Shown: positions 12,056 through 26,560, numbered from the stretch's first letter. The stretch: 64,000 nt of DNA from Stercorarius parasiticus (GCA_013396915.1 VWZL01004592.1:124001-188000), one strand, 5' to 3'. The notes: generated by a model from the sequence alone, not told the origin. Program-made: numbers and translations.

Positions 12056-15000
12056 CTATAAGGGAAAGTAGGTTTTTGCTTTCCCGTACCACTATATTTT
12101 TGATGACACGGTGGTAGAAGGGCATATTAAAGAAGAATTGTTATAGGTACATAGTAGGTGTTCAAGATGTACCACAAACTGAAGTGCTTAGATACTTGTT
12201 GAGAAGTTTCCTAAAAGACATCCTCCTGTATCTCTGCCTAAGACAATATTATTAGAAAAAACAAAAACACCCCCATACTGAAGCTGAATATTTAAACCAT
12301 TTATTTAAACAGATCAGAAGAACACACCCCCTTTCCTTTCTACTCCTGGTGCAGAAAAAGAGTCTTATAACTTTAAAGGAAGGAATTCACCAGGTGTTCA
12401 GGTGTGCATTGATCATGCTCTTGACGCATACGCTGGATGAGACAGGTTTGATCCCATGCATGACAAGACATTGCACAAAGAGAAGATGAAGGGCTGGGGT
12501 AAGGTGTCCCTGCAGCAGAAGCCTGCTGCTTCAGAAAATTACAAACACACAGGAGAAGCATGCCAAGATGTGGCAGTACAAAGCATTTGTTGCTTGCTCA
12601 TGGAATGGGAGCATTACTCAGGAGCAGCTGAGTAACAGGTATGTTTTAAAAGAAGAGGGCAATAAAAGCTTCCCAGGTCGTTATACCATTTTATATCAAA
12701 CATATGCCACATGCTCTGTTTGTTCTACCTTCCTGTCTCTCCCAATGTGTTGAAAGCCAATGATTACTAGAAAAAGTGCTCCTTGCAGGACACAGTCACA
12801 TCTACACATGCCAGATTTTATCGTACTGTGGGATTCAGTGATCAAATACACATATTCACAATTATTATCCTAGTTGCATGCAAAAAGCACATATTCTAAA
12901 TGCATTGACAAAATTACAGTCATACAAATCTGACCAGGTGAAGGCAGAGCAGAGGTCTTGTCAGGGGACAATACTGACCTACGTGTCAAACTGGCTTCCA
13001 GATAGGCTGAATTTCCAAAAGCTGCTCAAAGGAAATGGGCACCTGTTTGATGGAAATTTTTTTAAAAAGGCTCTGCCACAGTGTCTGAAAAGGCTGGGAA
13101 AAAAGCAGAAAGAGGGAAAGTTATTTCTCAGTGTACTTTGTTCAAAATTAATTTTGCTCTTTCCCTTCTCTAGGAAATTTGTTTCCATTGTTTGGAAATT
13201 GTTTGGGTGGTTGTTGGGCTCTCCCTTCCCAAAGGGAACGTCAGGAAAAGAAATACACTGAAAAATTATAAAAACATCAATTGTTTTGCAAGGTTTTTTT
13301 TCTTTAAAAAAAAATAAGAAAACCCACACACACCCTGGGCAGAGAGCCTAAAATCAGGTGTAATATCTAGAGCTACACTTCACTCACTCTCTCTTTTAAA
13401 TGCCTGCACTTGATTGTATCCCTTTAAGGAAACAGGAACAAATCCAGGAACCTTTGTGTTGTTTACTCAGCAGGAGATTAGCCCAGCTTGATAGCCCTGA
13501 GCTAACTCATGCTGCAATATCGATGGATGACTTCATCATGGGATATGCCAGTACACCACAGAGGTATATCCCAGGAACACAGACAGCTGCAAGGGGCTCC
13601 ATCATTCTGAAAAACATCGTAAAAAAGGTGCTCTGCTGCAATTCATCATTTCCCTCACTGAAGTTCATCAAAGAAGAACGCTTCTTTATCACCTACCATA
13701 CCAACTTCTTGATCTTTGCTAAAAAAATTTTCCCTGGAGAAACACAGACAGGTACCCGCAACATACCAAAACAATATTCTTTCCCCCAGAAATTGCCACA
13801 AATCATCACACCTGCACGCCACTCCCCAGCTATACCCATCGCAAACCAGTGACACTTCACAGCTCGCGCACACTGGCACAGTGTCACGGTGTTGGCACTA
13901 CAAGCACTGAGGACGCGTGTTTGCACTGGAACCGCTCCTGCTAATCGGGATTTTGGCTTTGTTGGGTTGTTTTGCTTGGGGAGTGGAGAGAGAAAGCATC
14001 AGTTTTTCCTCTAACAATATTTGGGCCAAGAGTTAATTCTCAGCAATTAAAACCAAAATCCAAACCACATTTTTTCCATAAACAGCTAATGGGTCTTGGA
14101 TCTGACAATATATCTAGCACACAGCTGATTTTTCAGAAAACAAAGAGTGGGCCTGCAATAAGACATGACAAATACCGACACCTAGTTTAAAAACAACTAA
14201 TTTTTACAAATTCTTTAACTTTTTATAAAGGCTTACAGGTTTCCTGAAACCTTTTTTTTAAAAAGACAGGACAGAACGTTGCAACATTCCATACAATGCA
14301 ACATAAGGATTATATACCCCAGTGGCAGAGGAATGGAAAAAACATACCCGTTGGCTTCAAGAAGAATTCATTGTATTTTCATAGGCTGGGGATCACGCAG
14401 CACGTCCACAAAGGACATGGTTAGCCAGCAGTAAGTAAATATCATTCACTTAGTCAAGTAGAAAAGGCTCTGAGCTCCTGCTCAAGTTCCCCACTGATGC
14501 CACTGTTGTTCACGTTCTACCACAAATATGTGGTTGTTAGAGGACAGAGACAAGCAGCTCAGGAACATAATTGAGAAAGACAGGATATTTTAGCTGCAAA
14601 GAGATAATATAGCCTTTATTCATGTTAGCTGAACACAGCTAATGGTGTCGTGGAGGTAGATACTGCTTTGGGCTCAGCAATCAGTAGGTAGATTACACCT
14701 ACATAACAGCAAGCATGTTGACCACAGAGTCGGTGCTCTGCTCTGCTGGTGATACCTACTGGCAAGGCAAGCAGGTGGGATGCAAACAAACTTTCTTTGC
14801 CAGCCTAGATGTGGGAAAAGAAGGCAAGAAGACAGAGGACTTGGCACTTCACATCAGCCACGCTGTATCATTTTTGATTCAAAGTGAAAACTGAGTACTG
14901 GGAGCCTAAGCAAAGGAGATCCCTGCTCCTTTCTACTCCTCTTTTCCAAGGGCTGGTGTGGCAGGCAGGAACACTCCATAAGGAAGACAAGCTCCAGACC

Positions 15001-18000
15001 TAAGCTGGCATTCAAACCTCTTCAAATAGTCTTTACAGGAAATTACATAAATCCAAGGCAGCTCCTCAGCTTGTTTAAATGAACATCACTGGCAATTTCC
15101 TCCTGCCTTACCTGCCCCTTTAGCAAAGGGAGCACTTGATGCAGAGCAGCTTGTACCAGAGACAACAACCAAAAGTCAGCGTGCTACTGCTGGGTTCATG
15201 CCACTAGTTATTGAACAGCTAAGGTGTCATCCAGGAAAACTCGACACATGATGAGCATCACCGTGGCTGCTGCAGCTCAGCAAGGACACGTCAGCAGAAA
15301 TGCTGTTGTGGGGACTTCTTTCATACCCTGAGAGCAGTGGAGGCACAAGGAAGAGCCTGGTACACAAGGCCCTTCCCCTGCCCTCAGGAAGGCAACCACA
15401 CTAGGTGTCCTGTAGAGAAAATTCAAGCTGAAAGGAGGCACACCTGTGCTGGTGGAGAGCTAGACCCACTCTGTCAGTGTCCTTGAAGTACTTCAAGAGC
15501 AAAAATATATTATGCAGAAATAGCCTTTTGTTGAATAAGTGGATAAAAGTTCTAATAGATACACAAAGGTTTAAATGCAAAAAAATTGCTTTTTGTGGAG
15601 TTGCCTGTGTAACTAATTCCCAAATAGCAGAGATGGTGAAGAATTGTCCCCAGTCACTGTCTTCTTTAAGAAAAGAATCCAGGAGCCTCAGACAAAACCG
15701 GGTGGTGGCAGATGAACATCAGACAGGAGGAAGCACTCCTCTGCAAACCATTAAAGCATGGGACTCACCGACATGGGATGCTGAGGATGTCACAGGCATT
15801 CATGGACTGCAGAAGTGGCTGTTTTTTTCTTCCCAGAGTTTGTCCATAAAGGCATTACACAAAACATCTGTTTTGATGAAATTTTTCTGAGCCACAAACA
15901 GTGAAAAGAGTGTATTAGGGAAGTATTGTTACACATTTATGCTGGGAAGACGATGGTATCTGCCATTAGCTGCTGCTGGAGACATAGTGCTGGTTCAGCT
16001 TGGCCATTCGTCAGCATGAATAGAGGCTGCTTTCTTATCAGCAGGAATCACCCTCGAAGTACAGGGAGTCTTCTGCCAAGAGGACCACAGCATTTGCTGC
16101 ATTTTCACCAAGGACAGTCCTATGAACTGCAGTTGGTACTCCAACAGCCAAAGGTCAGGCTCCTCCCCACAACTATCACTGCCATCAGACCCATAACGTG
16201 GGTACCAAACTCAACTCAGACCTCCCTTTGAGTCCTCAGATTCTAGGTGTCAAGTAATAACAGAACACAGATTTTTCTTTCCAACAAGAAGCTGAATCTT
16301 TCTATGACAGCCAGACACCTTGTCTAACCTCAGCAGGAACCCTCCTGGGCTGCTGTTACCTATGCACGCTGGTCCAGCAGAGTCACTGTTTAAGTCAGTC
16401 ACCCTCTCTAGGCATCCTTCCACTAGTTCTCACCTCTGTTGTAAGAGAAAGAAACAACAGGTGTTAGCTTCATCTTTCTGCTATTCAGCCTTGGGATGAT
16501 GAATGAGAAAGGTGTTGACTGCTGCCTCTGGTTGGCTCCCAATCTTGTTACGTCACTTCTTCATTAAATTTCCCAACAGCCACCCACTGTCCTTAGCTCA
16601 AGCCCCTCCAGGCCAGCTGCAAGTTTTCCTCAGCCACGTCAGTGCCCTCTTTGTGCAAAGGCTAATAATCCTGTGACAATGACATCTCACCTGAAGTACC
16701 ACAGCGTAAACTCACAGTAGTGGGCAAGTGCCTAATCTTTGTTGATCAAAATCCTTGATCCTGAAATCAGCCTCATACAAACAAAAACTCATAGTTTTAT
16801 GCCCCACCACTCACATGCACACATAAAACATCAAACCAGAACTCAGACCACCCAATCCCCTTTCAAAGGAGAAAATTATTTTTGGTAAAGCACCCAGTCA
16901 CACTGCTTACTGAATACATGTGATAGACAGTGATTTCTTCTCCAGCTGAGCTGGCAAGCTCTCTGCAGCCTTGAAACCTCCTTATCCAGAGGGCTACAAT
17001 TGCGAGGGGATGCATGAAGTTCAACCATCTTTTCCTCATCCCAGGAAATTCACCTCCAGTCTCTTGAGAACTGGACACAGTGATGTCACCCCATAATCTT
17101 TTCTGGGCTGCATGTTAGCAACGGGACCAGGGGGAACGGCTTTACCTCACTACTCTCAATCTGCAAGGTGCACTTAAAAAACAAAAATGGTTTGCAAAGA
17201 TTAACAAGTAGGAATGAGTATGGAGAGGATTTATAGGCACCACAACTCCCTGGAGAAGCCTCTCCGTGGCTGGTGCTGTATTGGTTTTGCCCAGGAGCAA
17301 TGTATGGGACCCATGGACAGTTTGACCTTTCTGCAAATGCTATTAAAACAACAAACAGAGCCGAGGCAGCTGGATGAAGCCAATTTCCATGAAGATGGTT
17401 AAACCCATTCTCTGCCTCACAGAGATGAAAACGGCCATATGCACAGATGCATGACACTTGGTTCCACCCTGATCGTAAGGATCCACCCTGACAATAGTGG
17501 TTATAAAGGTAAAGATTCACCCCTTCCTGTGAGCTAAGGAGGTCCCGTCTGTGCTATGCAAAACACCTTTCTTGAAATGCCAGTGTAATCTGTGCACTGG
17601 AAAAGGATGAAATCCATGCCCTGACACCTCTTGGCTGTCAGACCATTGAGGGGGTCACAGGTGATGTCTTGGATCCAGGGAGTCACCACTCCCTCTCCAT
17701 AAAGAAGAGAGGATCTATCTGAATGTCCAAGAATTCCAGGATCTTGTACAAGGTACCAGAAATATCCTATCCATTTCTCATTCAGGGGGGACAATCACCA
17801 CTAAATACTAAAAGCCTCAGATTTCTACAAGACAGAAAACTAAAGAATGTTTTGAGCAGCTACAAGCCCTGAAATGCTTGTCCACAAAGCAGGATAACAC
17901 ATGCAACTGAAGGGCACACGTTCCCTGCATACCAGGCACAGCTTAGTGCAAAAAGCAATCAAAGCATGGAACAGCGTTTGAAGCAAACTCGGAAGCAGAT

Positions 18001-21000
18001 GCTGTCTAAGAGGTGTTTTTGTTCAACTTGTTCTGGGAAAGGTGAAATTACTGGGGGGGGCGGGGAATATTCCCCTATGACAAAGGCTGTCACCGAGTCA
18101 GAAGCCCACAGCGGCAACACTGATGTAGGATTACAGAAAATTGGGGAATAGGTATGCTTATGAGATATAGTGGAAAATTTCCTGACAAATGTTTTTAAAG
18201 AAAAATTTCTAAGTCTTCAGAAAGTATGCAGCAGAAAATCCTTAGTTTTTAATCTAATCAGCTCAAGACATCCATTTCATAAGAAAACATCACAATCCCA
18301 CATATTCTAAGCACGTACTTTTCCCCCTTTACTTTTTAAAATATAACCATTGCAGCTATTACTCTAAACCAGCAGTTTCACAAATCAATGAGTCACTGGA
18401 ATTAGTTAAGCCACCTGCAGAACCACATCAGAACTCAGAGCAAGCTTCTTCAGTTCAACATTTCCAAAGACCTCGGGTGATCCAAACTGAAGCATTAATC
18501 ATTTGTTAATTAAACACCTCCAGCTCTTGAAAACCAATCAATAAATTTTCCTTCCTCCATCATGGGAATAACGACCATTTTCTGCGTGATATCTAATGCC
18601 ACTGCACTCTGCTGCTTTAAAGCAAAAGCAGGAAGTCGGAATAAAAAGTTCCCAGGGAAAAACTGTGCTGAGACACAGCAACTTGCAAACTCGTTCAGGC
18701 TTCCTTCTACTCAAATAATTCGTTGCCCAAATGAGAGAGACTTTCTTCCCTCCCCTCCACCCCATTGAACAACCTCATTTTCTCTCTCTGCAGGTGTCCC
18801 CAAATACCTTGAGCGGCAGGACAGTATCACTCCCCTTCCCTGGAACCAGCAGTATACTCCACGGCAAAAACCTAGCAGAGAACAAACACTGCCACTGTAA
18901 ATAAAGTTTCAGAGCAGGTCCAAGCTAGGAGGTGTGGTTTGCAATGCTCCCTACGCATCTCATCCCCTTCCCAATATAGGCTAGTAGCCATTAGTTCAGA
19001 AAGCAGCACAAGAAAACCTGCCATTAAGCTCCCAAGTTACATTCCTTGTAATCCTGCCTCACGCACAGCTGTGAAGGAGAAGGGCTTGTTTCTTCGCTGC
19101 CTTAGGCAACAGGGGAAGAAGTGGTAAGAAAGCAGATGATCCCTCGTCTCATGCTGAACTTAGAAACTCTTCCGTGAGAAACTCTTACTGTGCTTGTAGG
19201 TAGCTCGCTGCCTACCTCCCATCCAATTTCAACAAGGGCAAGGCTGGAAACTACCCCTGTGAATCCTGCCTCAAGTTTAATTCCACTTTTATGTAGCTGG
19301 CAACCTGTTTCACAAAGAGAAGCACAGAGAGCTTAGGAAAAAACAAAGGTAAAGCATAAGATGACAGTGCAAGGAGCATCTTTCCAAAGCACCGTAAAAT
19401 ACACCCTAGAGGTGGGGTGCACATTCCAGGACTTTCTCACTAAAGCAGCCAGAGATGCCACCCTCTATCCTGCCACTGCCCAAAGTGCTCTGATATACCA
19501 CAGCACCCCTGAAAAGAAGCAAAGCCACCCCTGCCTGCTGACAGTTGGAGATGCTGATGGGGACTTGTTGCTCAATGGCAGTTCCAGGGCCTCCAGGCAG
19601 CATGAAGTTGCCCTGAGCTGTGTCAGTTCCCACTAGCTAAGCCTGAGGACTTCTTGGAAGGTGACCAAAGAAAAAGAAAGAAGAGTGCGTTGAGACCCTG
19701 GCAGACTGGTACGGTTTTATCCCCTTTGCTCAACCCTGCCCCAAAAGCCTCTTTGTGTCAGCCCTCAAGGATAATATTTGCCCAGCAAACAAGCTTTGCC
19801 ATACAAGTCACGAGAGGGAACGCTCACCCTCTACACAGAGCAAAACTCACTCTTCCACAGATTCCCACAGAGAAGACTCCAGCTAGTATCTGAATAGCAG
19901 AGACCTCATCAGCCTGCAAACAGAGGAGCTCCAAATAGCCCCATCCTCACAGCAGCAAGTGATGATGGGACCTGCAGAAAGCAAAGGTAAAAGCGGGTCC
20001 TTCCCCATGGGTTTTAAGATGGTTATTTCAAAACCCAGACTAAAGGATGGACATGGAGACTACTACAAACCATATTTGTCTTTAATACAGGTTTAACAGG
20101 GACGGTGAGCTACCCTGAGCCATCTGGGGGGCAGCCAGAGGGCTGCCAAAGGCAGCCCTGCTCCTGTCTGACCAGGACTATAATTTCGCCACTCCTCACA
20201 GGTTCAGCTTTGCCTCACCCCCAGGAGAGGGGCAGGCTCTAGCAATATAGCTGAGGCAAAAAAAACCCAAACAAACCCAGACCAAGTGAGGTACCTGCCT
20301 CTGAGCAGGAAAGTTTACTCACCCTTTTGCTTACCGTTGCTGCAGAGGTGATGCTTAACACTGAACCATGGTCTCATCTGGGGTGCTGCTGGAGCAGCAC
20401 AAAAAAGGGGAGCAAACTGCTTTTCTGCACCTCGCAGCCTGTCCTGCCTCTAATCTCCTCCTGGTGTCCCTTATAAAGCTTCTTTTAGTACTGACCAGAA
20501 CAAAAAAGCTTACTGAACACAAAAAAATAAATAGCATTTTGAGGTATATTAATGAATCCTTAGCATTACATGGATAAAGGTCAGGAAATACAAAAATTTA
20601 CGGTTCCCATAGTAATGCTAATTCAACCATTCTGCACATCCTGTGTATTTAATGATACATGGTGAAAAGAAAAAGGCTTCATCCACCAATGCCAAAAAGG
20701 AGTTTGATTTAATAAAGACACTTGAATACCACCCTCCATATACAACGTTTATTATTCAGCGAAGTGGATTTTCAGATTGAATTGGATTAATCTAATGTAA
20801 GCATCATTACAGCTCCCCATATCTAGGGCAATAGCAAGAGCTCTCAAGCATGATTACAGACTGAATGTTATTTGCCCAACCTGAATAGAGGAAAGGGATC
20901 CAGGCGTCAGAACAGGTTGAGTCACCAAATCGCAGTCGGCACCGATTCTGCACTTGGATGCAGCAGGGAGGTGGCAAGGACAGAGGGGAGAGAATAACCG

Positions 21001-22494
21001 ACCAGCTCCCACACACTCACAACTAGTAAATGTTAATCCATTTCTATAAATGCTTATTTCTTTGATACTGACAGCTTGAGATATCCCCCTGCCTAGTATC
21101 CCACCTCATGAGTCCGGAAACAGGTTGTGAATGAACTACACCCATGCTGACCTCTCTCCAGCACAAATCTGTGTATTGCTCTGCTCTCCAAGCTCCTGTG
21201 GTCTTATCTTCATGCTTTACATAAAGCCCACACCACTCTTCCCAGAGGGAACAGCTACAAGTGGTCCATTTGCATTTAGCAGCTTCAACTGAGCAACCAG
21301 ATTTGCATGGGGAGCAAAGGACTCTTTTTGTGCCATAGGAAATGCATTAAATCAAAGGGGTTTGTGCATCTGTACTAGAACAGAGGATTACTCCTCTGGC
21401 TACATGTTTGGGAGGAAGGAAAGGTAGAGCAGAGATCTTGCAAATTCTTTTAAGTGGCAAAGAGGGTGAGTAAGAGGGAAGGCAGTTCCCAAGCACAGGA
21501 GCAAAGTGTGCAATGGAAAAAACGTGTGCATTTGTGGGGGCATCCGCACGTGTCCTTTTTCCCCCTGATAAATCTGAATTCTTTTCCTAGTTGCCATCAT
21601 CTCAGACAGAAGGGCACAGTTCAGGACAACAGACATCTATGAACTTCCAAAACCTGACAGGTGAAGAGAGAGGCTCTGGCAGTGCTGCTGCTGAAGAGGT
21701 CCTCAGCCCTGACAAACACCAGGGCACCCGCACAGCCCTGCTCAGACAACACCGAGCTGATGGAGCTGCTCATGGCGCAACATCAACCCCAGAGTCTGCT
21801 GCAAGACGCAGGCACAAGAACACACAGAAATCCTTCTGCCCACAGCTTTACTGGGTGGCTGCTCGTTCACTCACACCCCTCAGGCCCTTGCTTTGCTGTC
21901 CCTTGGCATGCACCTACCTTCCCTTTTGGGCTCCAGCGTCAAGTCTCCATGTTTTAAAGAGGGTTTGCAACCCTCCCCCCAGCCACAATGCCTGGCTATT
22001 CCTCAGAGCTGCACAAATCCCAGCTGGCATCTAGCCACACCTGCCAAGGGTAACAAGGATTTCGTCAGGCTTTGTCTTATCTAAGTGGTGATGTGGCTTG
22101 TCTTCCTTCTTGGGCAAAGCTCAGCAGCTCTGCATCTGCCAAGGAGGGGAGCTGGGCAGAGGCCAGGAGCTTCAGCCTGCAGTGATTCACACCAGAGCAG
22201 GATGGCTCTGCTGGCCTGCCTGTCCCACCACACAAATGACCGTATGTTTAATCCACAAGCAAGAGTTATGGGGAAAATAAGGCTCAGCAATATTTACACA
22301 TCTCGCCTTCACCTCAGCTGCTAGCACAGGCATACAGCTCACCTTCCCGATACACAGGACAGCCACGCTAGTCCTTGCCAATAGATAAGCCAGTCGATTT
22401 TATTTTACAGGAATTCAGACCATTTGTCCAGAGAGGAGACTTCAATGTCCGTCATGCTGTCAACCTACAGGTCACCTACAGCTTAAATTCCCAG

Positions 22495-22560
22495 CTCAGT
22501 TTCCCCCTCTTCATTTCACAGAGGGGAAACTGAGGCAGATAAAGGCACCACTCTTACTCA
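22495..22560 (-). repeat. MIR-like fragment with perfect 12-base inverted repeat
   Basis: CTCAGTTTCCCC at 22495-22506 is exactly complementary to GGGGAAACTGAG at 22523-22534, with a 16-base loop. The right arm continues as a degraded MIR-like antisense core. Confidence 0.6.
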
Positions 22561-25500
22561 GAGATGTTTTGCTGAATGAGATAGAGAGGTATTCAGCTAC
22601 TACAACAGTGAGGGCCACCAAGTTTTCCTGTATTATGTGTTAGATGTGCCTCCCCACACCTGCACCTCTCCCAGGCTCCCACTACACCCAGCCAAGGGCT
22701 TACAGCTGGCCTCTGAGTCTGCAGTCTGCTTCTAACCCTCCTTTTCCAGAGGCTGAAGTCTCCTAGCTATGCCCAGACATAACTGGATTTTTTTCCCCAA
22801 AAGGTTTGCTTTCTGTAGCCTAAATAACATATTTAGACATTCCACGAATTTATTTTTAACACCACACAGCTACCAGTCCTACTCCTCCAAAAGTCTGCAG
22901 ATATCCTGCTAGTTATTCTTTTGAAGAGCTTGAGATAGGAAGCAATAAACAGCTACTGTTACCTCGATCGCAGAGCTACAACTGGACTTGACATTTTTCA
23001 AGCTATCACGCATTGCTTTAGCCTTCATCCAGCACATGTGCTAAAGGCTAATTCTTTCAAAAATCTGTAGAAGAGGTCTTAAGAGCTCTCCCCTTACTCA
23101 TACTCTCATCTCTTCTTCAGAAATGGAGGTTGCTTCAGCCCATGATACATCATCTGCTGTGAACAGTGACACCTTTGCATTCTGCCAGGATCTTACCAGC
23201 ATCACAAGCTTGGGACAGTCCCATGCCCAGACAGCACTGGACCACCACAGCAGATGTCAGGAGGTTCAGGGCTCTGAGTCACATTTTTAGAGGTCTCCTG
23301 CCATCCTCAGAATAACACAAACTTTTCCTATGGGGCTTTCAGGTGTATGTAATCCTCAAACATCCTTCTGATCCAGGTAGTCCCTTCCACATAGATGCGG
23401 CCATTAACTGGCGCAGAAAAGTGATACGAAGTCTTGAGATTAAAACTAGAGAAGCAGGGACAACAGGTCCTCCTTCAGATGGCATCTCTGCTAAATTAAC
23501 TGCAATCACACACTTCACTAGATAGAAAGCAGGGATGTTACAAGCCTCTCTGCTCTCTATCTTATTACTTGACAGATTTTCTTCCAGTTATGACAACCAG
23601 AGGAGAGCACTGTACCCTTCCAGAGCATTGTACCATACCCCATTTCCTCCAAAACAAACCGACGATTAAAGTCACAGTCTCTAAGAGCACAAGACAGCAC
23701 TTGTTCCTGCTTTAGTGCTCTGTGACACATGGTTAAGAGGAAAACACTTGGTTAAAAAGTCCGCAGGGCTTCTCAATCATGTTACCCCAACCCGAACAAA
23801 GCACAGGAAAGCCCACCATGGCTCCAGACTTCATTTTAAAGTTCACAGTACCACAACTTACGTACAACCCACAACAGACATTAACCTGAGGTTTGGCATC
23901 ATTTTCTCCCAAAGCTCACAATATTTGTTATTCCACTTGAGGCCCCTAAGTCTGCAGTCAAGTGAAATACTGAGATTCAAGTGTTCCTGGCATCTTATAC
24001 AGATATGCAGAAATCTCCAAGACAATCAGAAATCAGCATAAAAATTCAAATTAAGAACATAATTTAAAAAAAAAACCCTCCACATATGTAATTCCATGGC
24101 ACTTTTTTTTTAGATGTCTGGCTGATGGTTTTTAAAAGCTTAGGGCTGGCAAACCTTTTGAACATATGGCCTGAGAAGAGCACATCATGCTCGTTGCCAC
24201 AGCAGAAGCAGGCAGGGAACACTTAGTGAATCCACCCCAGTGCCGCTTGTGCAGCTGCAGAGGTAGGGTTTGCTTAGCAAAATGTGCAATTAGGTCCATG
24301 CATAGGGAAATCCTTCTCAGCATCAGTCAAGGAACTAAAGCTTTAGAATGCAGGATGGGGAAAAGAGAACATTGCTAGAAAAATATTAGAGGGGGTAATC
24401 GGAACAGCAGCATCTCTCTTTCAAGCTGCTGGGCTACCCATACCTTAAAGGATACACAGTGACAAAGCACAGAAAGCCTTACTAATTGTTGCAATTCTGC
24501 TGTTTGGATGCAACAACAAAACGGACCATTCAAGATTCAGATGCTCAAAGTAAACCAAGTATTTCTACCTCAGATTTTATATGGACAGCAAGCAAAGGTG
24601 TCTGGCAGGAACAGAGAAGACGTTGCTCTGCTCAGTGGAAGACGATGCATTTGCTACAGCTGAAGTTTCTTGCCACCGTCTTTAAATGCGAGATGAGCTC
24701 CTGCAAGCAGACGAGGAGAGGTGGGAGGATTCAGTCCTCAAAGCAGCCTTATCAAATCAAAAAGATTTAGACAGTGAGTAACATGTGGGCTCTATTATGG
24801 AAACCAAACCTAGTTTATTGTACATAAGGATCAATATCTGTAAAGCTCTCTGACCATGAAGAACATTGTGCATGGAGCTGTGCCCGTATGTTTAATGTTA
24901 CTGCCAACTGTCCTCATTGCTTCAGAGAGATTTTATACCGTCTTATGAAGGATCCTAAAATGTTATGCCTCAGGCTTCACATCAGTCTCTGTGCGGCAAG
25001 ATGCCCAGGCAAAGACAGGATTCTTCCACTCCAACCCATCACAGTTTCTCAGAACCTCCTCTGGACCACCTGAATTGGCCAGTGAAAGGACAGACTAGAC
25101 TGATTGTCTGTTGATCTAGAAAAGCGATTTCTGTAGCCCTCAGGAGATGTGTATATACATATCTGTATATACCTGCTTATATGATCTTCAGAAATAAATA
25201 CAGCTCTAGAACACAAAAAATAAGATGCAATTGCCCCTGAACCTGGGTAAGGCAAGGCTAGAAGTTACTGGTTCTCTGAGAGCCCTTTGATGCACAACAG
25301 CCATCATCTCCATCAGAGTAAGCAAGGACTCAACGGGTCTAAACAAGCAAGCTGTGTTTGGATTATCCTGCCTCCTCAGGATATTCCTGAGCACGGCCAT
25401 GTCCCAGTGTCCGAGGCAGGCAATCGCTGGCCTCTTTTCCCCTTGGCTGTTTTCAGGAAGTCCTACAGGAAGGACCTGAGGATCAACACAGAAGTTCACC

Positions 25501-26376
25501 AAAGTGCATCCCATGCGCACGGGATGTTAAAGAGAAAGACGCTGCAGTCTTAGGAGAGGGAAAGCTCTGGCATTTTTTCCTTTCAAAGAGAAGGGGAAGC
25601 AGCACTAATGCAGCTGCCATAGGGACCCACGGCAGTGTCACCTGCACCTGGATCACAAAAAAAAGTTCCCTGAACAGAGGATGCTGAAAAAAACCCAAGA
25701 AAATAAAAGATCTCCATTCAGATGCAGCACACAAGACCAAAGCCCCTGGAATCCATCCCACAGGAGCCTGCAGACTTCAGAGCAACAGAGGAGGGGAGAA
25801 GGTGGAAGGGACGGCAGCCCCCCAGCCCAGACCCCACCAGGGCAGCTCTCCCCATCTCAGGGCCACGGCTGCAGCTACGCCTGAGGAGCGGCGTGTGGTA
25901 GAGAAGGCGGCTTTGCACCGGAACGTGGATCCTCCATACCCGTCCTTTGCCGGCAAGGGACCACTGACAGCTGGGGACGAGGCAGGTGTGTCGCTCTGGA
26001 CAGGCAAGGACCCCCGCAAAGCACCCCCAGCCCTCCGCTCCCCTCTCCCCACACCGCAGGGGAGGGACGGGGGAGGCCGACCAAGCGAGGGCGGAGGCGC
26101 CGGGTGGCCCTTCGCTGGGACGGCCGCTCCCCAACACCTCGCCCTCCGCCTCCTCGCCGGCTCCCGCCGCGGGCTCGGGCCGCTCAGGGGGTCCCGCTCG
26201 CCGGGCCGGGCGCTCTTAGCCGTACAACATGGCGGGGGGCAGCCACCATGGGGGAAACCCTCCCCACAGTGACGGGACCCGTCCCCTGGGGCAAAGCGCC
26301 CTCAGCCCGCCCGCCCCGCTGCTGCCGGCGCCGCTGCCGGCGCTGCCCGCCCCGGGGAGCCACTCACACCGCTTAC

Positions 26377-26560
26377 CTGATCCGATAAAGGGGGAGCGGA
26401 GCGGACACCTGCGGCCGCCCTGCCCGGGGGAGCGAGCGAGCGGAGCCGCCGTTAGTGCTGGAGGCGGCCCCGACCCNCCACCCCCAGCCCCGACCCTAAA
26501 CCTCCCCCAGGACACGAAAGCCGGTGCCTGCGGGCAGTCGCTGCCCCGGCAGAGCCGCAG
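26377..26560 (-). promoter_or_regulatory. CRACR2B: probable CRACR2B first non-coding exon and core promoter
   Basis: On the minus strand a GC-rich stretch without any ATG ends at GATCAG followed by the strong donor GTAAGCG. Orientation and the lack of another minus-strand gene start before 7266 make it the best candidate for the untranslated first exon. The right edge (transcription start) is approximate. One N lies at 26477. Confidence 0.5.
26477..26477. other. ambiguous base (N)
   Basis: A single N inside the GC-rich island, in the presumed CRACR2B 5' exon. Confidence 0.99.

Larger units (their letters stand above)
7310..26376 (-). other. probable 19 kb 5'-UTR intron of CRACR2B
   Basis: Inferred from a strong minus-strand donor (CAG|GTAAGC at 26376) at the CpG island and the acceptor at 7310-7312 before the coding start. 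No coding exon was recognised inside. It holds MIR-like fragments (about 11305-11375, 11960-12055, 22510-22560), a perfect 12-base inverted repeat at 22495-22534, a T-rich stretch at 11770-11818 and a G-run near 18052-18065. Open frames of 120-158 codons at 10832-11308, 12878-13261 and 13400-13852 show no family features. If the first exon lies elsewhere, part of this is intergenic. Confidence 0.5.
25850..26560. promoter_or_regulatory. CpG island
   Basis: Dense CG dinucleotides and GC far above the flanks, judged by eye; borders are approximate. It contains a plus-strand YY1-type motif (AACATGGCGG, 26226-26235), a Kozak-perfect ATG at 26248 and the minus-strand donor at 26376, so it may be bidirectional. 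Confidence 0.8.

Noticed and set aside
12878..13329. Overlapping open frames on both strands (127 and 116 codons)
   Set aside because: Low-complexity Lys/Phe-rich sequence; overlapping both strands suggests chance or an old repeat, with no family match I can see.
13400..13852. 150-codon plus-strand open frame
   Set aside because: No recognisable domain, no promoter or poly(A) context, lies within a presumed intron.
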